Source: UBA4742 sp963773335
GTDB taxonomy: Bacteria; Actinomycetota; Acidimicrobiia; Acidimicrobiales; Acidimicrobilacustridaceae
NCBI GenBank assembly: GCA_963773335.1
Contig: CAVZAT010000002.1
Location: 434,001 to 498,000, forward strand
DNA length: 64,000 nt
Direction of reading: 5' to 3'
This document shows, piece by piece, positions 10,776-19,163 of the stretch. A program made the translations under genes and the position numbers. Below the pieces are notes generated by a model. The model did not search any database and had not been told where the DNA came from. It saw only the letters and a program-made list of their open reading frames with translations. Positions within the stretch are counted from its first letter, which is position 1. Each line of letters begins with the position of its first letter.

Positions 10776-11984
10776 ATGCCCTACAACGACGGCCGCATCA
10801 TCCACGACGCCGACGCCCATCTGATGGAGACGCCGAACTGGCTGCGCGATCACGCCGATCCCGCGGTGCGCGGCCGCATCGAGCCGCTGCGGTATCCCGG
10901 CGGCAACGAGTTGCGCCAGACCGGCGAGGTGACCGAGCAGCAGCGCGACCTCGACGGCGCCTTCGAGAAGCTCCGCCGGCGTCACGCGTCCGACGAGTAC
11001 CGGGCTGACGAGGCGAGCGAGATCATGGCTCGCAAGAACTTCGCGGCCACCGGGTCGTTCGTGGCCGAGGATCGCCCGCGCGCTCTCGACCTGCTCGGGT
11101 TCTCCAGCCAGCTCGTGTTCAACACATTCCACAACCGGCGCCTGCGCGACTGGGAGCACGGTGGCGACGCCGAGCTGGCCGTGGGGGTGGCTCGGGCCCA
11201 CAACCGGGGGATGGTCGAGTTCTGCTCGGTCGACCCGCGCCTGCTGGCCACCTGCTACGTGCCCCTGTTCGACCTCGACGTGGCCGCCTCCATGGCTGAC
11301 GAGGCCATCGGGATGGGCGCGGCCGCGCTGCTGGTGGCGTCGGGCTGCCCGCCCGGTCACTCGCCCAGCCACGTGGGGCTCGACCCGGTGTGGGCGCGTG
11401 CCCAGGAGGCCGGCATCCCCGTGGTGTTCCACGTCGGGGGCACCGGCGACCTCATCGACCCCGCCTACTTCCGCAACGGTCTGCCCGTACCACCGGACTT
11501 CCACGGCGGCGAGGAGAACTTCCGATCGGTCGACTACATGGGCATCCCGGGCCCGCCCGCCCAGACGCTGGCCACCATGATCTTCGACGGCGTGCTCGAG
11601 CGGTTCCCGTCGCTGCGCTTCGGCGTGATCGAGCAGGGTGCGGTCTGGGTGCCGTCGTGGACCCGGCAGATGGAGGCCGCCTTCGAGGCCTTCGTGCGTC
11701 ACGAGGAGCGGCTGCGCGCCCTGTCCCTGCGACCCACCGACTACGTCCGCCGCCAGATCCGCTTCACCCCGTACCCCACCGAGGACGTGGGCTGGATCAT
11801 CGAGCAGTCGGGCCCCGACGTCTGCCTGTTCTCCTCCGACTACCCGCACGTGGAAGGTGGTCGGCGCCCCCTCGAACGCTTCGAGGCTTCCCTGGTCGGA
11901 ACCGACCCGGCGGCGTGCGAGCGCTTCTACACGGACAACTTCCTCGACCTCATGGGCTCCGCGGCGGCGGCTCTGGCCGCCTGA
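10776..11984 (+). CDS. Amidohydrolase-2 family metal-dependent hydrolase
   Basis: A 402-residue protein of the amidohydrolase-2 (ACMSD-like TIM barrel) family. Metal-site motifs appear in order: HDADAHLMETP (D-x-D/H near the N-terminus), VVFHVGGTGD (conserved His), and SSDYPHVEG near the C-terminus with the catalytic Asp. Related enzymes decarboxylate or hydrolyse aromatic or cyclic substrates. A GGGGGAG ribosome binding site precedes ATG 10776. It stands alone between marR (divergent) and a convergent SGNH protein, so no pathway context is available. The family is clear; the substrate is unknown. Confidence 0.85.
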   Translation: MPYNDGRIIHDADAHLMETPNWLRDHADPAVRGRIEPLRYPGGNELRQTGEVTEQQRDLDGAFEKLRRRHASDEYRADEASEIMARKNFAATGSFVAEDRPRALDLLGFSSQLVFNTFHNRRLRDWEHGGDAELAVGVARAHNRGMVEFCSVDPRLLATCYVPLFDLDVAASMADEAIGMGAAALLVASGCPPGHSPSHVGLDPVWARAQEAGIPVVFHVGGTGDLIDPAYFRNGLPVPPDFHGGEENFRSVDYMGIPGPPAQTLATMIFDGVLERFPSLRFGVIEQGAVWVPSWTRQMEAAFEAFVRHEERLRALSLRPTDYVRRQIRFTPYPTEDVGWIIEQSGPDVCLFSSDYPHVEGGRRPLERFEASLVGTDPAACERFYTDNFLDLMGSAAAALAA

Positions 11985-11997
11985 TCGGCGGGTGGGC

Positions 11998-12166
11998 TCA
12001 GCTGCCCAGCCACAGGTGGAGCCAGAGGAAGGACCCCAGCGGGTCGTCCCACCGCGGGTCGCCCGGGGACAGGTCGGTGGTGTGCCCTCACCGGTCTGGC
12101 CCACGTGGTCGCAGGTCCCCGGCCACCCGGTGGTCGGTGCACGTCTCCCGGCTCGGCCGGGACCTG
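11998..12166 (-). other. Short coding-like remnant between convergent genes
   Basis: On the minus strand one frame ends at a stop at 11998-12000 after a strikingly protein-like stretch (DLSPGDPRWDDPLGSFLWLH). It has no start codon and is cut by an in-frame stop about 30 codons upstream. It could be the end of a gene whose reading frame has been disrupted, perhaps even a continuation of the adjacent SGNH gene. No function is claimed. Confidence 0.25.
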
Positions 12167-12964
12167 TCAAACCGACGGGCGGTGATCCGGCCACCGCAGC
12201 TCGACGAACCGATCGGCGACGAGGGTGGCCAGCGGTCCCGGGTTCAGGTGGTGCTCGGTGGGGTCGGGGTTGCGGAACTCGTCACGCACGATGCCGGTGG
12301 TCGGATCCACCAGGGCCGGGTCCAGGTCCAGGTAGGGGCACCCGTGGTCGTGCGCCCAGACCGCCAGGTCGGCGTTGTAGGCCAGCGTGGCCGCCGCACG
12401 TGCCTCGATGCTGGCGGTCACCTGGCGCCGGGCGTTGGCCAGCCCGGTCCAGGTGGTGTAGTCCTCGACGGTGGGCGGCACGACCGAGACCACGCCCAGA
12501 TGTCGGCGGCCCTCGGCCAGCAGCCCTTCGAGGTAGCGGCGATGACGCTGCCAGGAGATCTGCAGCTGTGCGTCGACCGTCGTGTGCTCCTGCACGGCCA
12601 GGTACCAGCAGAGGAAGCCGCAGTCGACCTCGCCGAGCATGACCAGCGTCCGGCGCGACCGGGGGACCGCCTCCAGCGTCGCCTCGAATCGGGCCAGCGC
12701 GTCGGTGGACGAGTTGGGGTTGGCCAGTCCTCTCGCCGTGGCCCCGGGCACGGCCGCAACCGTCAACGAGATCCCGGTCAACAAGCGTCGCCGGCGGATC
12801 TCGTCGAACACCGCGGCGTGGCTGTCACCAAGCACCACGGCGTGGCGCTGGCCGATGGCGCGAGCCAGCACTTCGGCCACATCGGAGCCGCGAGCCAGGC
12901 GACGCCACCGCCAGGCCTGCAGGCGCGCCCGTTCGACCCAGGATCTCCTCGGCGAGCCGCCCAC
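12167..12964 (-). CDS. SGNH-hydrolase-like protein
   Basis: A protein of about 265 residues with the SGNH/GDSL pattern: block I VVLGDSHAAVF (nucleophile Ser), a middle block LGEVDCGF, and a C-terminal PTEHHLNP supplying the Asp/His-like pair. Members are esterases or acyltransferases, or glycan-modifying enzymes when secreted; no signal peptide is obvious. The start is uncertain: GTG at 12962-12964 is chosen because upstream codons look non-coding, but an internal GTG is possible. The 5' end faces the pyridoxamine-oxidase-like gene, and a DosR-type box lies in that shared gap. Confidence 0.6.
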   Translation of the reverse strand: MGGSPRRSWVERARLQAWRWRRLARGSDVAEVLARAIGQRHAVVLGDSHAAVFDEIRRRRLLTGISLTVAAVPGATARGLANPNSSTDALARFEATLEAVPRSRRTLVMLGEVDCGFLCWYLAVQEHTTVDAQLQISWQRHRRYLEGLLAEGRRHLGVVSVVPPTVEDYTTWTGLANARRQVTASIEARAAATLAYNADLAVWAHDHGCPYLDLDPALVDPTTGIVRDEFRNPDPTEHHLNPGPLATLVADRFVELRWPDHRPSV

Positions 12965-13010
12965 GGCCCAAACGTAGCGGGAGATGACCGAGTGCGACGG
13001 TAGCGATCTA

Positions 13011-13024
13011 GGGACCGAAGACCC
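13011..13024. promoter_or_regulatory. DosR/DevR-type box
   Basis: GGGACCGAAGACCC matches 11 of 14 positions of the mycobacterial DosR core GGGACTWWAGTCCC. It lies 37 nt before the split-barrel gene at 13061 and in the shared promoter region with the divergent SGNH gene. Recognition by the local DevR-like regulator is inferred. Confidence 0.6.
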
Positions 13025-13060
13025 TGGTCGGTGGCGGTCGCGCCGATCGAAGATCGACCC

Positions 13061-13498
13061 ATGACCGACGACTCGAACCTGGACCTCGACTGGTCGGGAC
13101 TGGCCATCATGGCGCCCGAGGATTGCTATGACCGGCTCAGGCACGCCCACGTCGGCCGGATCGGCTTCGTCGACCAGGGCGAAGTGATGGTCCTCCCGGT
13201 GAACATCTCCCTCGACGGGCATGCCATCGTCTTTCGAACCGGTCACGGCGCCAAGCTCTCGAGCGCGGTCTTGTCGAAACCCGTGTGCGTGGAGATCGAC
13301 GACTGGGACGACCTGGCGCACACGGGCTGGAGCGTGCTGGCCCGAGGGGTCGCCTCCGAGGTGCTCGACGACGACCAGATCGAACATCTCCGATCACTCC
13401 CCGTACGCCCGTGGGCGAACCCCCAGGCCCGCGACCGCTGGGTGCGTGTCTCGGTCACCGAGATCTCCGGTCGCCGCATCGTCCAGATGCCGGTCTAG
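13061..13498 (+). CDS. Pyridoxamine 5'-phosphate oxidase-like flavin-binding split-barrel protein
   Basis: A 145-residue split beta-barrel of the Pyridox_oxase_2 type. The characteristic start is CYDRLRHAHVGRIGFVDQGE, followed by VLPVNISLDGHAIVFRTGHGAKLS and the final VRVSVTEISGRRI. Such proteins bind FMN or F420. Several are members of the mycobacterial DosR regulon, where their reactions are unsettled. The ATG at 13061 fits the family length; an in-frame GTG at 13031 is an alternative. A DosR-type box lies just upstream, and the SRPBCC gene begins 3 nt after its stop, so the two form an operon. Confidence 0.82.
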   Translation: MTDDSNLDLDWSGLAIMAPEDCYDRLRHAHVGRIGFVDQGEVMVLPVNISLDGHAIVFRTGHGAKLSSAVLSKPVCVEIDDWDDLAHTGWSVLARGVASEVLDDDQIEHLRSLPVRPWANPQARDRWVRVSVTEISGRRIVQMPV

Positions 13499-13501
13499 GC
13501 G

Positions 13502-14149
13502 ATGAGGAGCCGAACTGTCGGCGCGGCCGCAGGCATCCCCGTCGTGCTGGGCGGGTTGGCCGTCGCCAGCTATCCCGTGCTTTGGCGACAGTGGTGCCTG
13601 ACGTGGGGCGCGACACCCGAGGAGGTCACCCGCGAGATGCCGGGCGACGACCTGCTCGTCGTCCCCGATGTGGAGACGACCCGCGCCATCACCATCTGTG
13701 CACCGCCGAGCGCGATCTGGCCCTGGCTCGTGCAGATGGGCAGTTCCCGCGCCGGCGCCTACACCTATGACTGGATCGAGAACCTGATGGGTCTCGACAT
13801 GCACAGCGCAGACGAGATCCGTCCCGAGCTCCAGGATCTGGCGGTCGGCGACGTCGAACCGCTGGGCAGTAAGGGGCCGACCCTGCGGGTCGAGGTCCTC
13901 GACGTGGATCGGGCCATGGTCCTGCGCTCTGAGGACGGCAACTGGGTGTGGGCCTTCGGTCTCTACCCGCGGGCGCGGCCACCCGCCTGGTGAGCCGCAA
14001 CCGCATCGCCGCCCCGGACGGCAAGCCCGGCGCCCGCGTCATGAACCGGTCTGTTGGAGCCCGGCAGCCTGATCATGGAGCGCAAGATGCTCATCGGCAT
14101 CAAGCAGCGAGCCGAGCGACTGGCGACCGAGGTCGAGGTTCCGGCCTAG
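13502..14149 (+). CDS. SRPBCC-fold protein with N-terminal membrane helix (two frameshifts)
   Basis: A protein of about 215 residues once two indels are corrected. An N-terminal hydrophobic helix (AAAGIPVVLGGLAVASYPVLW) precedes an SRPBCC/START-like domain with the recognisable core APPSAIWPWLVQMGSSRAG, YTYDWIENLMGLDMHSAD and RAMVLRSEDGNWVWAFGL. The rest is in two other frames: ATRLVSRNRIAAPDGKPG from about 13970, then GSLIMERKMLIGIKQRAERL from about 14050 to TAG 14147-14149. The helical end closing on the cavity is typical of this family, which binds hydrophobic ligands. It is second in an operon behind the split-barrel gene. Confidence 0.65.
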
Positions 14150-16788
14150 CCGGGCGGGAGCGGGCCGTGGTGGCTCCAACGCGAGGCGACCCGGTGGACG
14201 CGATGTGTCCGGTCACGTCGCAGCGGTGCCTTGGTGGTGAGCTGGTACACCTTGAAGAACCAGTACTTGGCAACCTCGACGGACAGCAGGTAGGCCACGA
14301 CGAACAGGGTGAGCACGGCGAAGAACGACGGGGGCAGCGGCGCGAAGCCGAGGGCGCTGTGCAGCGAGGCTCTGGGGGATGGCCGCGCCGATGGCCACCA
14401 CCGCCATCACCGACACGAGCAACGGGGTGGAGGGTCTGCTGCGCAGGAAGGGGACCCGTCGGGTGCGGATGACGAAGACGATGAGGGTCTGGGTGGCGAG
14501 CGACTCGACGAACCAACCCGAGCGGAACAGCGGCGCGGCGGCGTGGAAGCCCCAGAGCATCACCGCGAAGGTGGCGAAGTCGAAGACCGAGCTGATCGGC
14601 CCGAACCGCACCATGAATCGCTTGATGAACGCGATGTCCCAGTGCGACGGTCTGGCCAGCTGCTCCTCGTCGACGTTGTCGGTCGGGATCGTCATCTGGC
14701 TCGTGTCGTAGAGCAGGTTGTTCAGCAGGATCTGGAACGGCAGCATCGGCAGGAACGGCAGGAACGCGGCCGCCACCGTGACGCTGAACATGTTTCCGAA
14801 GTTCGACGATGTGCCCATCAGCACGTACTTGATGGTGTTGGCGAAGATGCGCCGGCCTTCGGCCACGCCGTCGGCGAGCACGTCGAGGTCCTTGTCCAGC
14901 AGGATGATGTCGGCCGCGTCCTTGGCCACGTCGGTGGCCGACTCCACCGAGATGCCCACATCCGCGTGGTGCAGAGCCAAGGCGTCGTTCACGCCGTCGC
15001 CGAGGAAGGCGACCGCCGACCCCGTTCGGGACTGGGCCCGCAGGATGCGGGCCTTCTGCTCCGGGCTGACGCGGGCGAAGATGGACGCTCGCGCCCACGG
15101 CTTCGGTGAGCTGGTCGTCGTCGAGCGCGTCGAGCTCGGGCCCGGTGAGCGTCGCCGCCGACGGCAGTTGGAGCGTGCGGCACACCGTCTCGGCCACCCG
15201 GGGGTTGTCGCCGGTGACGATCTTCACGGTGATACCCAAGCGCGGACAGCCGCTCGATCGATCCGGCCGCCGAGGGCTTGGGCTGGTCGAGGAAGCTCAG
15301 GAATCCGAGCAGGTGCAGGTCGTGCTCGTCATCGGGCCGGATCGACGACGAGCCCGGTGCCGGGCGGCTGGCTACGGCCACGACGCGGTTGCCGGCCGCG
15401 AACTCGGCGGCCAGCACGGTGCGGGCGGTGTCGCTGACGTCGGTGCACCGCTCCAGGACCTGTTCGGGCGCTCCCTTGGTCACGATGACTCGGCCCTCGT
15501 CGCTGTCGATCAGCACCGAGACGCGGCGCCGGTCGTGATCGAAGGGGGCGATGGACACTCGGCGATGGCGGCCCAGTGCGGCCGGGTCGGCGTGGCGTGA
15601 CTCCCAGAGGGCGACATCGAGTGGATTTCCTCCGATGGCCGTGGCGCCGGCGACGGTGGCCTCGTTGCAGACCAGGCCGAGGATGAACACCTGCTCGTCG
15701 GGAGCGCCGTCGGCGTTGATGGCGCGCTCGTAGCTGATGTGCCCATCGGTCAGCGTGCCCGTCTTGTCGGTGAACAACACGTCGATGTCGCCGAGGTCCT
15801 CGATGCAGACGAGCCGCTTGACCAGCACATGCTTCTGGGCGAACCGACGCGACCCGGTGGCCAGGCTGGTGGACACCACGGCCGGCAGGAGCTGGGGGGT
15901 GATCCCCACGGCGACAGCCAGGGAGAACAGGATCGCCTCGATCACCGGCCGCCCCAGCAGGACGTTGACGATGAAGATGGCGACGCTCAAGACCCCCCCG
16001 ACCTTGGCCAACAGACCGGAGAACCGGGTCAGGCCGATCTGGAACTCGGTCTGGGGCTGCCGTTCGCCCAGACCGATGGCGATGCGCCCGAACTCGGTCC
16101 GCGCCCCGGTGGCCACCACGACGGCGTCGGCCGAGCCCTCGTGCACGACGCTGCCCATGAACAGGCAGGACGACCGCTCCGCCAGAGCTGATCCCGACGG
16201 GACGGCGTCCGACGACTTGGAAGCCGGAACCGACTCGCCGGTGAGGATCGACTCGTCGCACTCGAGGTCGCTGGTCGCGAGCAGCCGGAGGTCGGCGGGC
16301 ACGATGGATCCGACATCGAGGTGGACGATGTCGCCCGGGACGAGGTGGGTCACCTCAACCCGCTGCGGCGCGTCACCTCGGGTGACGGTCACCAGGTGAC
16401 GGATCTCAGAGTGCATCGCCTCCGCGACCAGTGCGGCTCGATACTCGTTCACGAAGCCCAACCCGATCGACGCCATCAGGATGATGGCGATGATCGCGGC
16501 GTCGACTCCCTCGCCCACGAACGCCGAGACCGCGGCGGCGGCTACGAGCAGCCAGAGCAAGGGGCTGTTGACCTGACGGGCGAGTACCGCCAGCGCGCTG
16601 GCGCGGTGGGTGCGCACCGCGTTCGGTCCGTAGGCCTCGAGACGGCTCGCCGCCTCCGGCTCGGACAATCCGGCGGTGCCGGTCCCGAGCCGGTCGAGCA
16701 CCTGGTCGGTGGACAGCGATGCCGCCCCTGCGGTGCCGAGGGGGGCTGGCACCATCGACGTCCCGGGGAGCGGACCGGACATGGTCAT
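14146..16788 (-). CDS. Mg2+-translocating P-type ATPase, MgtA/MgtB-like (several frameshifts)
   Basis: A P3B-type ATPase of about 880 residues. The intact N-terminal 500 or so carry the actuator motif DESILTGESVP, the M4 ion-site segment GITPQLLPAVVSTSLATG and the phosphorylation motif DVLFTDKTGTLTDG. The frame then shifts near 15240 (VKIVTGDNPRVAETV), near 15090 (FARVSPEQKARIL, FLGDGVNDALALHHADVGI) and near 14365, ending FFKVYQLTTKAPLR at stop 14146-14148. Mg2+ import at the plasma membrane is the family role. Its promoter gap with the divergent split-barrel gene has a DosR-type box; mycobacterial DosR also controls a P-type ATPase (ctpF). Its stop overlaps the convergent SRPBCC stop. Confidence 0.78.
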
Positions 16789-16835
16789 GGAGTATGGAGC
16801 CTCATCGAGGAGTCACCGACACGGAGTTGTGACGA

Positions 16836-16849
16836 TGGACTCTGTTCCC
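16836..16849. promoter_or_regulatory. DosR/DevR-type box (divergent promoter)
   Basis: TGGACTCTGTTCCC matches 10 of 14 positions of GGGACTWWAGTCCC. It lies between the MgtA-like gene (start 16788, minus) and the split-barrel gene (start 16878, plus) and could serve both. Binding is inferred. Confidence 0.45.
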
Positions 16850-16877
16850 CGTCACGGCCCGGTTCGATGATCGGAAG

Positions 16878-17375
16878 GTGAGCATCGACCCCAACGAACC
16901 CGAGCCCATCACCCAGGGGGATTGCATCCGCCTGCTCGGGTCTGCGGCCATCGGGCGTCTGGCTCTGTCGATCCACGCCCTGCCCGTCGTTCTGCCCTGC
17001 AGCTTCGGGCTGGCACTCGACGGTATCGTGATTCGAACCGGCGGTGGGCCCGAGTTCGACCAGGCCTGCGACCAGGCGGTGGTGGCCTTCGAGGTCGACG
17101 GGTTCGATCCGATCCTCGAGACGGGCTGGACCGTTCTCGTGCAAGGCCTGGCCACCGTGCTCACCGGGCCGTTGGAGCTCGATGTGGCCAGCCAGCTGGA
17201 GCTGGCGCCCTGGGGCGACCCGCCGGGAGAGTCGTTCGTGAGGGTCCCGTTGGATCTGGTGACGGGGCGGCGCCTGGGTCACTGGTACGGGCTCGCGGCC
17301 TGCCCCAGACGTCTCCCTAGCTGGCGACGCGCTCGAGGGCGCCGATTCAACCGGAGCCGCCCCGGGTTCCCGTGA
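16878..17375 (+). CDS. Second pyridoxamine-oxidase-like split-barrel protein
   Basis: A 165-residue relative of the protein at 13061: GDCIRLLGSAAIGRLALSIH, VLPCSFGLALDGIVIRTGGG and FVRVPLDLVTGRRLGHWYG follow the Pyridox_oxase_2 order. It starts at GTG 16878. The last 25 or so codons (Arg-rich, overlapping the 3' end of the convergent GNAT gene) do not resemble the family, so the natural stop may be near 17320 in another frame. Two such flavin-binding paralogs in one DevR island parallel the mycobacterial DosR regulon. The reaction is unknown. Confidence 0.75.
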   Translation: MSIDPNEPEPITQGDCIRLLGSAAIGRLALSIHALPVVLPCSFGLALDGIVIRTGGGPEFDQACDQAVVAFEVDGFDPILETGWTVLVQGLATVLTGPLELDVASQLELAPWGDPPGESFVRVPLDLVTGRRLGHWYGLAACPRRLPSWRRARGRRFNRSRPGFP

Positions 17376-17946
17376 GATCCATCACCAGGTGCAGGACGCC
17401 GCAGTCGATGCTGGACGAGACCACCCAACCGGTGTGGGCGAACACCTCCAGCATCGGTCGGTTCTCGGCGAGCGTGTCGGCCACGAATCGGCTGATGCCT
17501 TCATCCCGGGCGCGCTCGGCCAGTCCGAGCAGCAGCATGGTGCCGGCCCCGCGACCTTGCTCGTCGTCGCGCACCACGAAGGCCACCTCGGCCTCGGGAC
17601 TCCCCGGTTGGCGGTCGTAGCGTCCGATGCCGACGATCTCGTCGTCGCTCCACATGACCAGCGCCTCGCGGTCGTGGTGGTCGACGGTGGTGAATCGGGT
17701 CACCTCGGTCGGACTCAGATGCGGGTGAGCGGAGAAGAACCGCAGGCGGGTCGTCTCCTGGCTGAGCCTGCCGTGGAAGCGCTCCAGCGCGGGCCCGTCG
17801 CCGGCCCCGACCGGCCGGACCACGACCGGGGTCCCGTCCTGGAGGTTGCGCCGATGGTCCCTGTCCGACGAGCTCCCGTCCGACGCCGGGGACGACGACT
17901 CGACGGTCGGTCCGTCGGCCGGTCCGTCGGTCGAGTGCGATGCCAT
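17347..17946 (-). CDS. GNAT-family N-acetyltransferase
   Basis: A 199-residue acetyltransferase. A Ser/Asp-rich N-terminal 35 residues precede the GNAT fold: VVVRPVGAGDGPALERFHGRLS, TRLRFFSAHPHLSPTEV, VAFVVRDDEQGRGAGTMLLL (acetyl-CoA pyrophosphate loop, motif A) and ENRPMLEVFAHTGW. The HPHLSP-type segment is common in actinobacterial GNAT domains linked to protein lysine acetylation (Pat-like), but no cNMP domain is attached. A DosR-type box lies 38-51 nt upstream of ATG 17944-17946. The substrate is unknown. Confidence 0.82.
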   Translation of the reverse strand: MASHSTDGPADGPTVESSSPASDGSSSDRDHRRNLQDGTPVVVRPVGAGDGPALERFHGRLSQETTRLRFFSAHPHLSPTEVTRFTTVDHHDREALVMWSDDEIVGIGRYDRQPGSPEAEVAFVVRDDEQGRGAGTMLLLGLAERARDEGISRFVADTLAENRPMLEVFAHTGWVVSSSIDCGVLHLVMDLTGTRGGSG

Positions 17947-17983
17947 CGTCTCATTGAGCCACGGCCTCGCTGCGCCGCGGGTA

Positions 17984-17997
17984 GGGGCCAAAGTCCT
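17984..17997 (-). promoter_or_regulatory. DosR/DevR-type box upstream of the GNAT gene
   Basis: On the plus strand GGGGCCAAAGTCCT, 11 of 14 to GGGACTWWAGTCCC; the minus strand reads AGGACTTTGGCCCC. It is 38 nt upstream of the GNAT start, a typical distance for an activator site. Recognition by the local DevR is inferred. Confidence 0.6.
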
Positions 17998-18088
17998 CCC
18001 CGGGTCCCCGGGTCCCCGGGTCCGGGTTCGGGGATGTCGGGCCCGGGAATCCGTCCTGGGTGCGGTGCTCGCCGGATCGGAGCCAGTC

Positions 18089-18125
18089 GGGACCTTTGTC
18101 ACAGCCGCGCTGGGTCCTTCGGCCC
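18089..18125 (+). promoter_or_regulatory. Tandem DosR/DevR-type boxes
   Basis: Two boxes 23 nt apart, about two helical turns: GGGACCTTTGTCAC at 18089-18102 (11/14) and GGGTCCTTCGGCCC at 18112-18125 (10/14). Paired boxes with helical phasing are typical of mycobacterial DosR promoters. They lie about 155 nt upstream of the carbamate-kinase-like gene and also face the divergent GNAT promoter. Confidence 0.6.
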
Positions 18126-18280
18126 TGGAGGGCTGATCGAGGTCTCCCTACCGTCCGAGGACAGCCGATCGTCGGCCAGCCCGCTACGGAACGAGCGGTG
18201 AGGAGGAGGCGGGTGTCATGGGCAGCACGAAGGGTTGCCATGCCGATCTGCTGTGACGGCCGAGGCAGGGTGACGGCCGG

Positions 18281-19069
18281 GTGAGGGTCGTCGCCGCGTT
18301 GGGCGGCAATGCGCTGGTTCGCCGCGGCGAACGGCCCGACGCAGAGGTCCAGGAGCGGCGCCTGGCCGCCGCGGCCGCCGTGCTCGCGGCCGTGGCCCGC
18401 CAGCACGAGCTGATCGTCACCCACGGCAACCGTCCCCAGGTCAGCGGCCCGTGGCTCGAGCGCGCCGACGACCCCCAGCCGACCTGGCGCGGCTCACCGG
18501 AGGTGCTGGACGCTCAGAGCCAGGGCCTGGTGGGGTACGGGTTGGTCGACGCGCTGCAACGGGAGCTGCCGGATCACGAGGTGGCGTGCCTGTTGACCCG
18601 CACCTTGGTGGTGGCCGACGAGCCTGTGGGCATCATCGAGGCACCGCTGCTCGAGCGCCTCATCGCCCCGAAAGTCGTGCTCGTCTGCGTGGCGGGCGGC
18701 CGGGTCCTGGTTCCCACCGGTCTCGAGGGGTCGCCCCGCGGCGCCGAAGTGGTCATCGACCGGGACATGACCGCGGCGTGGCTGGCCGAGCAGGTGGCGG
18801 CGGATCGGCTGGTGCTGCTCACCGACGTGAACGCCGTGGTCGACGGATGGGGCAGTGGTGCTCCCCGCCCGATCCGCCGTGCCGGCCTGCGTTGGTTCCG
18901 CCGCCACCGCTATTCCCCCGGGTCGATGGGACCGAAGGTCGAGGCCGCCTGCCGCTTCGTCGAGCGCACGGGCCGATCCGCCTTCATCGGTGCGCCCGAG
19001 GAGGTGGAGGCGATCATGGCCGGCCGGGCTGGAACGGAAGTGACCGCCACGCCCCTGCCGATCGGCTGA
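18281..19069 (+). CDS. Carbamate kinase-like protein (short form)
   Basis: A 262-residue amino-acid-kinase-fold protein beginning at GTG 18281 with VRVVAALGGNALVRRGE, then LIVTHGNRPQVSG, DAQSQGLVGYGLVDALQREL, VVIDRDMTAAWLAEQ, LVLLTDVNAVVDGWGS and SPGSMGPKVEAACRFVERTG. These are the nucleotide- and carbamoyl-phosphate-site motifs of carbamate kinase, which makes ATP from carbamoyl phosphate. Normal enzymes have about 310 residues; here the protruding subdomain between about residues 105 and 150 is shortened. It is intact, unlike arcC at 28.5 kb, and sits behind two DosR-type boxes next to stress genes. Anaerobic ATP supply is a plausible role. Confidence 0.78.
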   Translation: MRVVAALGGNALVRRGERPDAEVQERRLAAAAAVLAAVARQHELIVTHGNRPQVSGPWLERADDPQPTWRGSPEVLDAQSQGLVGYGLVDALQRELPDHEVACLLTRTLVVADEPVGIIEAPLLERLIAPKVVLVCVAGGRVLVPTGLEGSPRGAEVVIDRDMTAAWLAEQVAADRLVLLTDVNAVVDGWGSGAPRPIRRAGLRWFRRHRYSPGSMGPKVEAACRFVERTGRSAFIGAPEEVEAIMAGRAGTEVTATPLPIG

Positions 19070-19072
19070 CTC

Positions 19073-19086
19073 GGGACCTTTGGCCC
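19073..19086 (+). promoter_or_regulatory. DosR/DevR-type box between carbamate kinase and the hypothetical/USP pair
   Basis: GGGACCTTTGGCCC (11/14 to GGGACTWWAGTCCC) begins 4 nt after the carbamate kinase stop and 91 nt before the GTG of the next gene. It gives the hypothetical-USP pair its own probable DevR-dependent promoter. Confidence 0.6.
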
Positions 19087-19163
19087 TGCTGGTGCTGGCT
19101 CCCGCGTTCGAAGATGGAGGCCGTGAGGCGTCCGAGTCGCGGACGCCACGGGAGGTGAATCCG

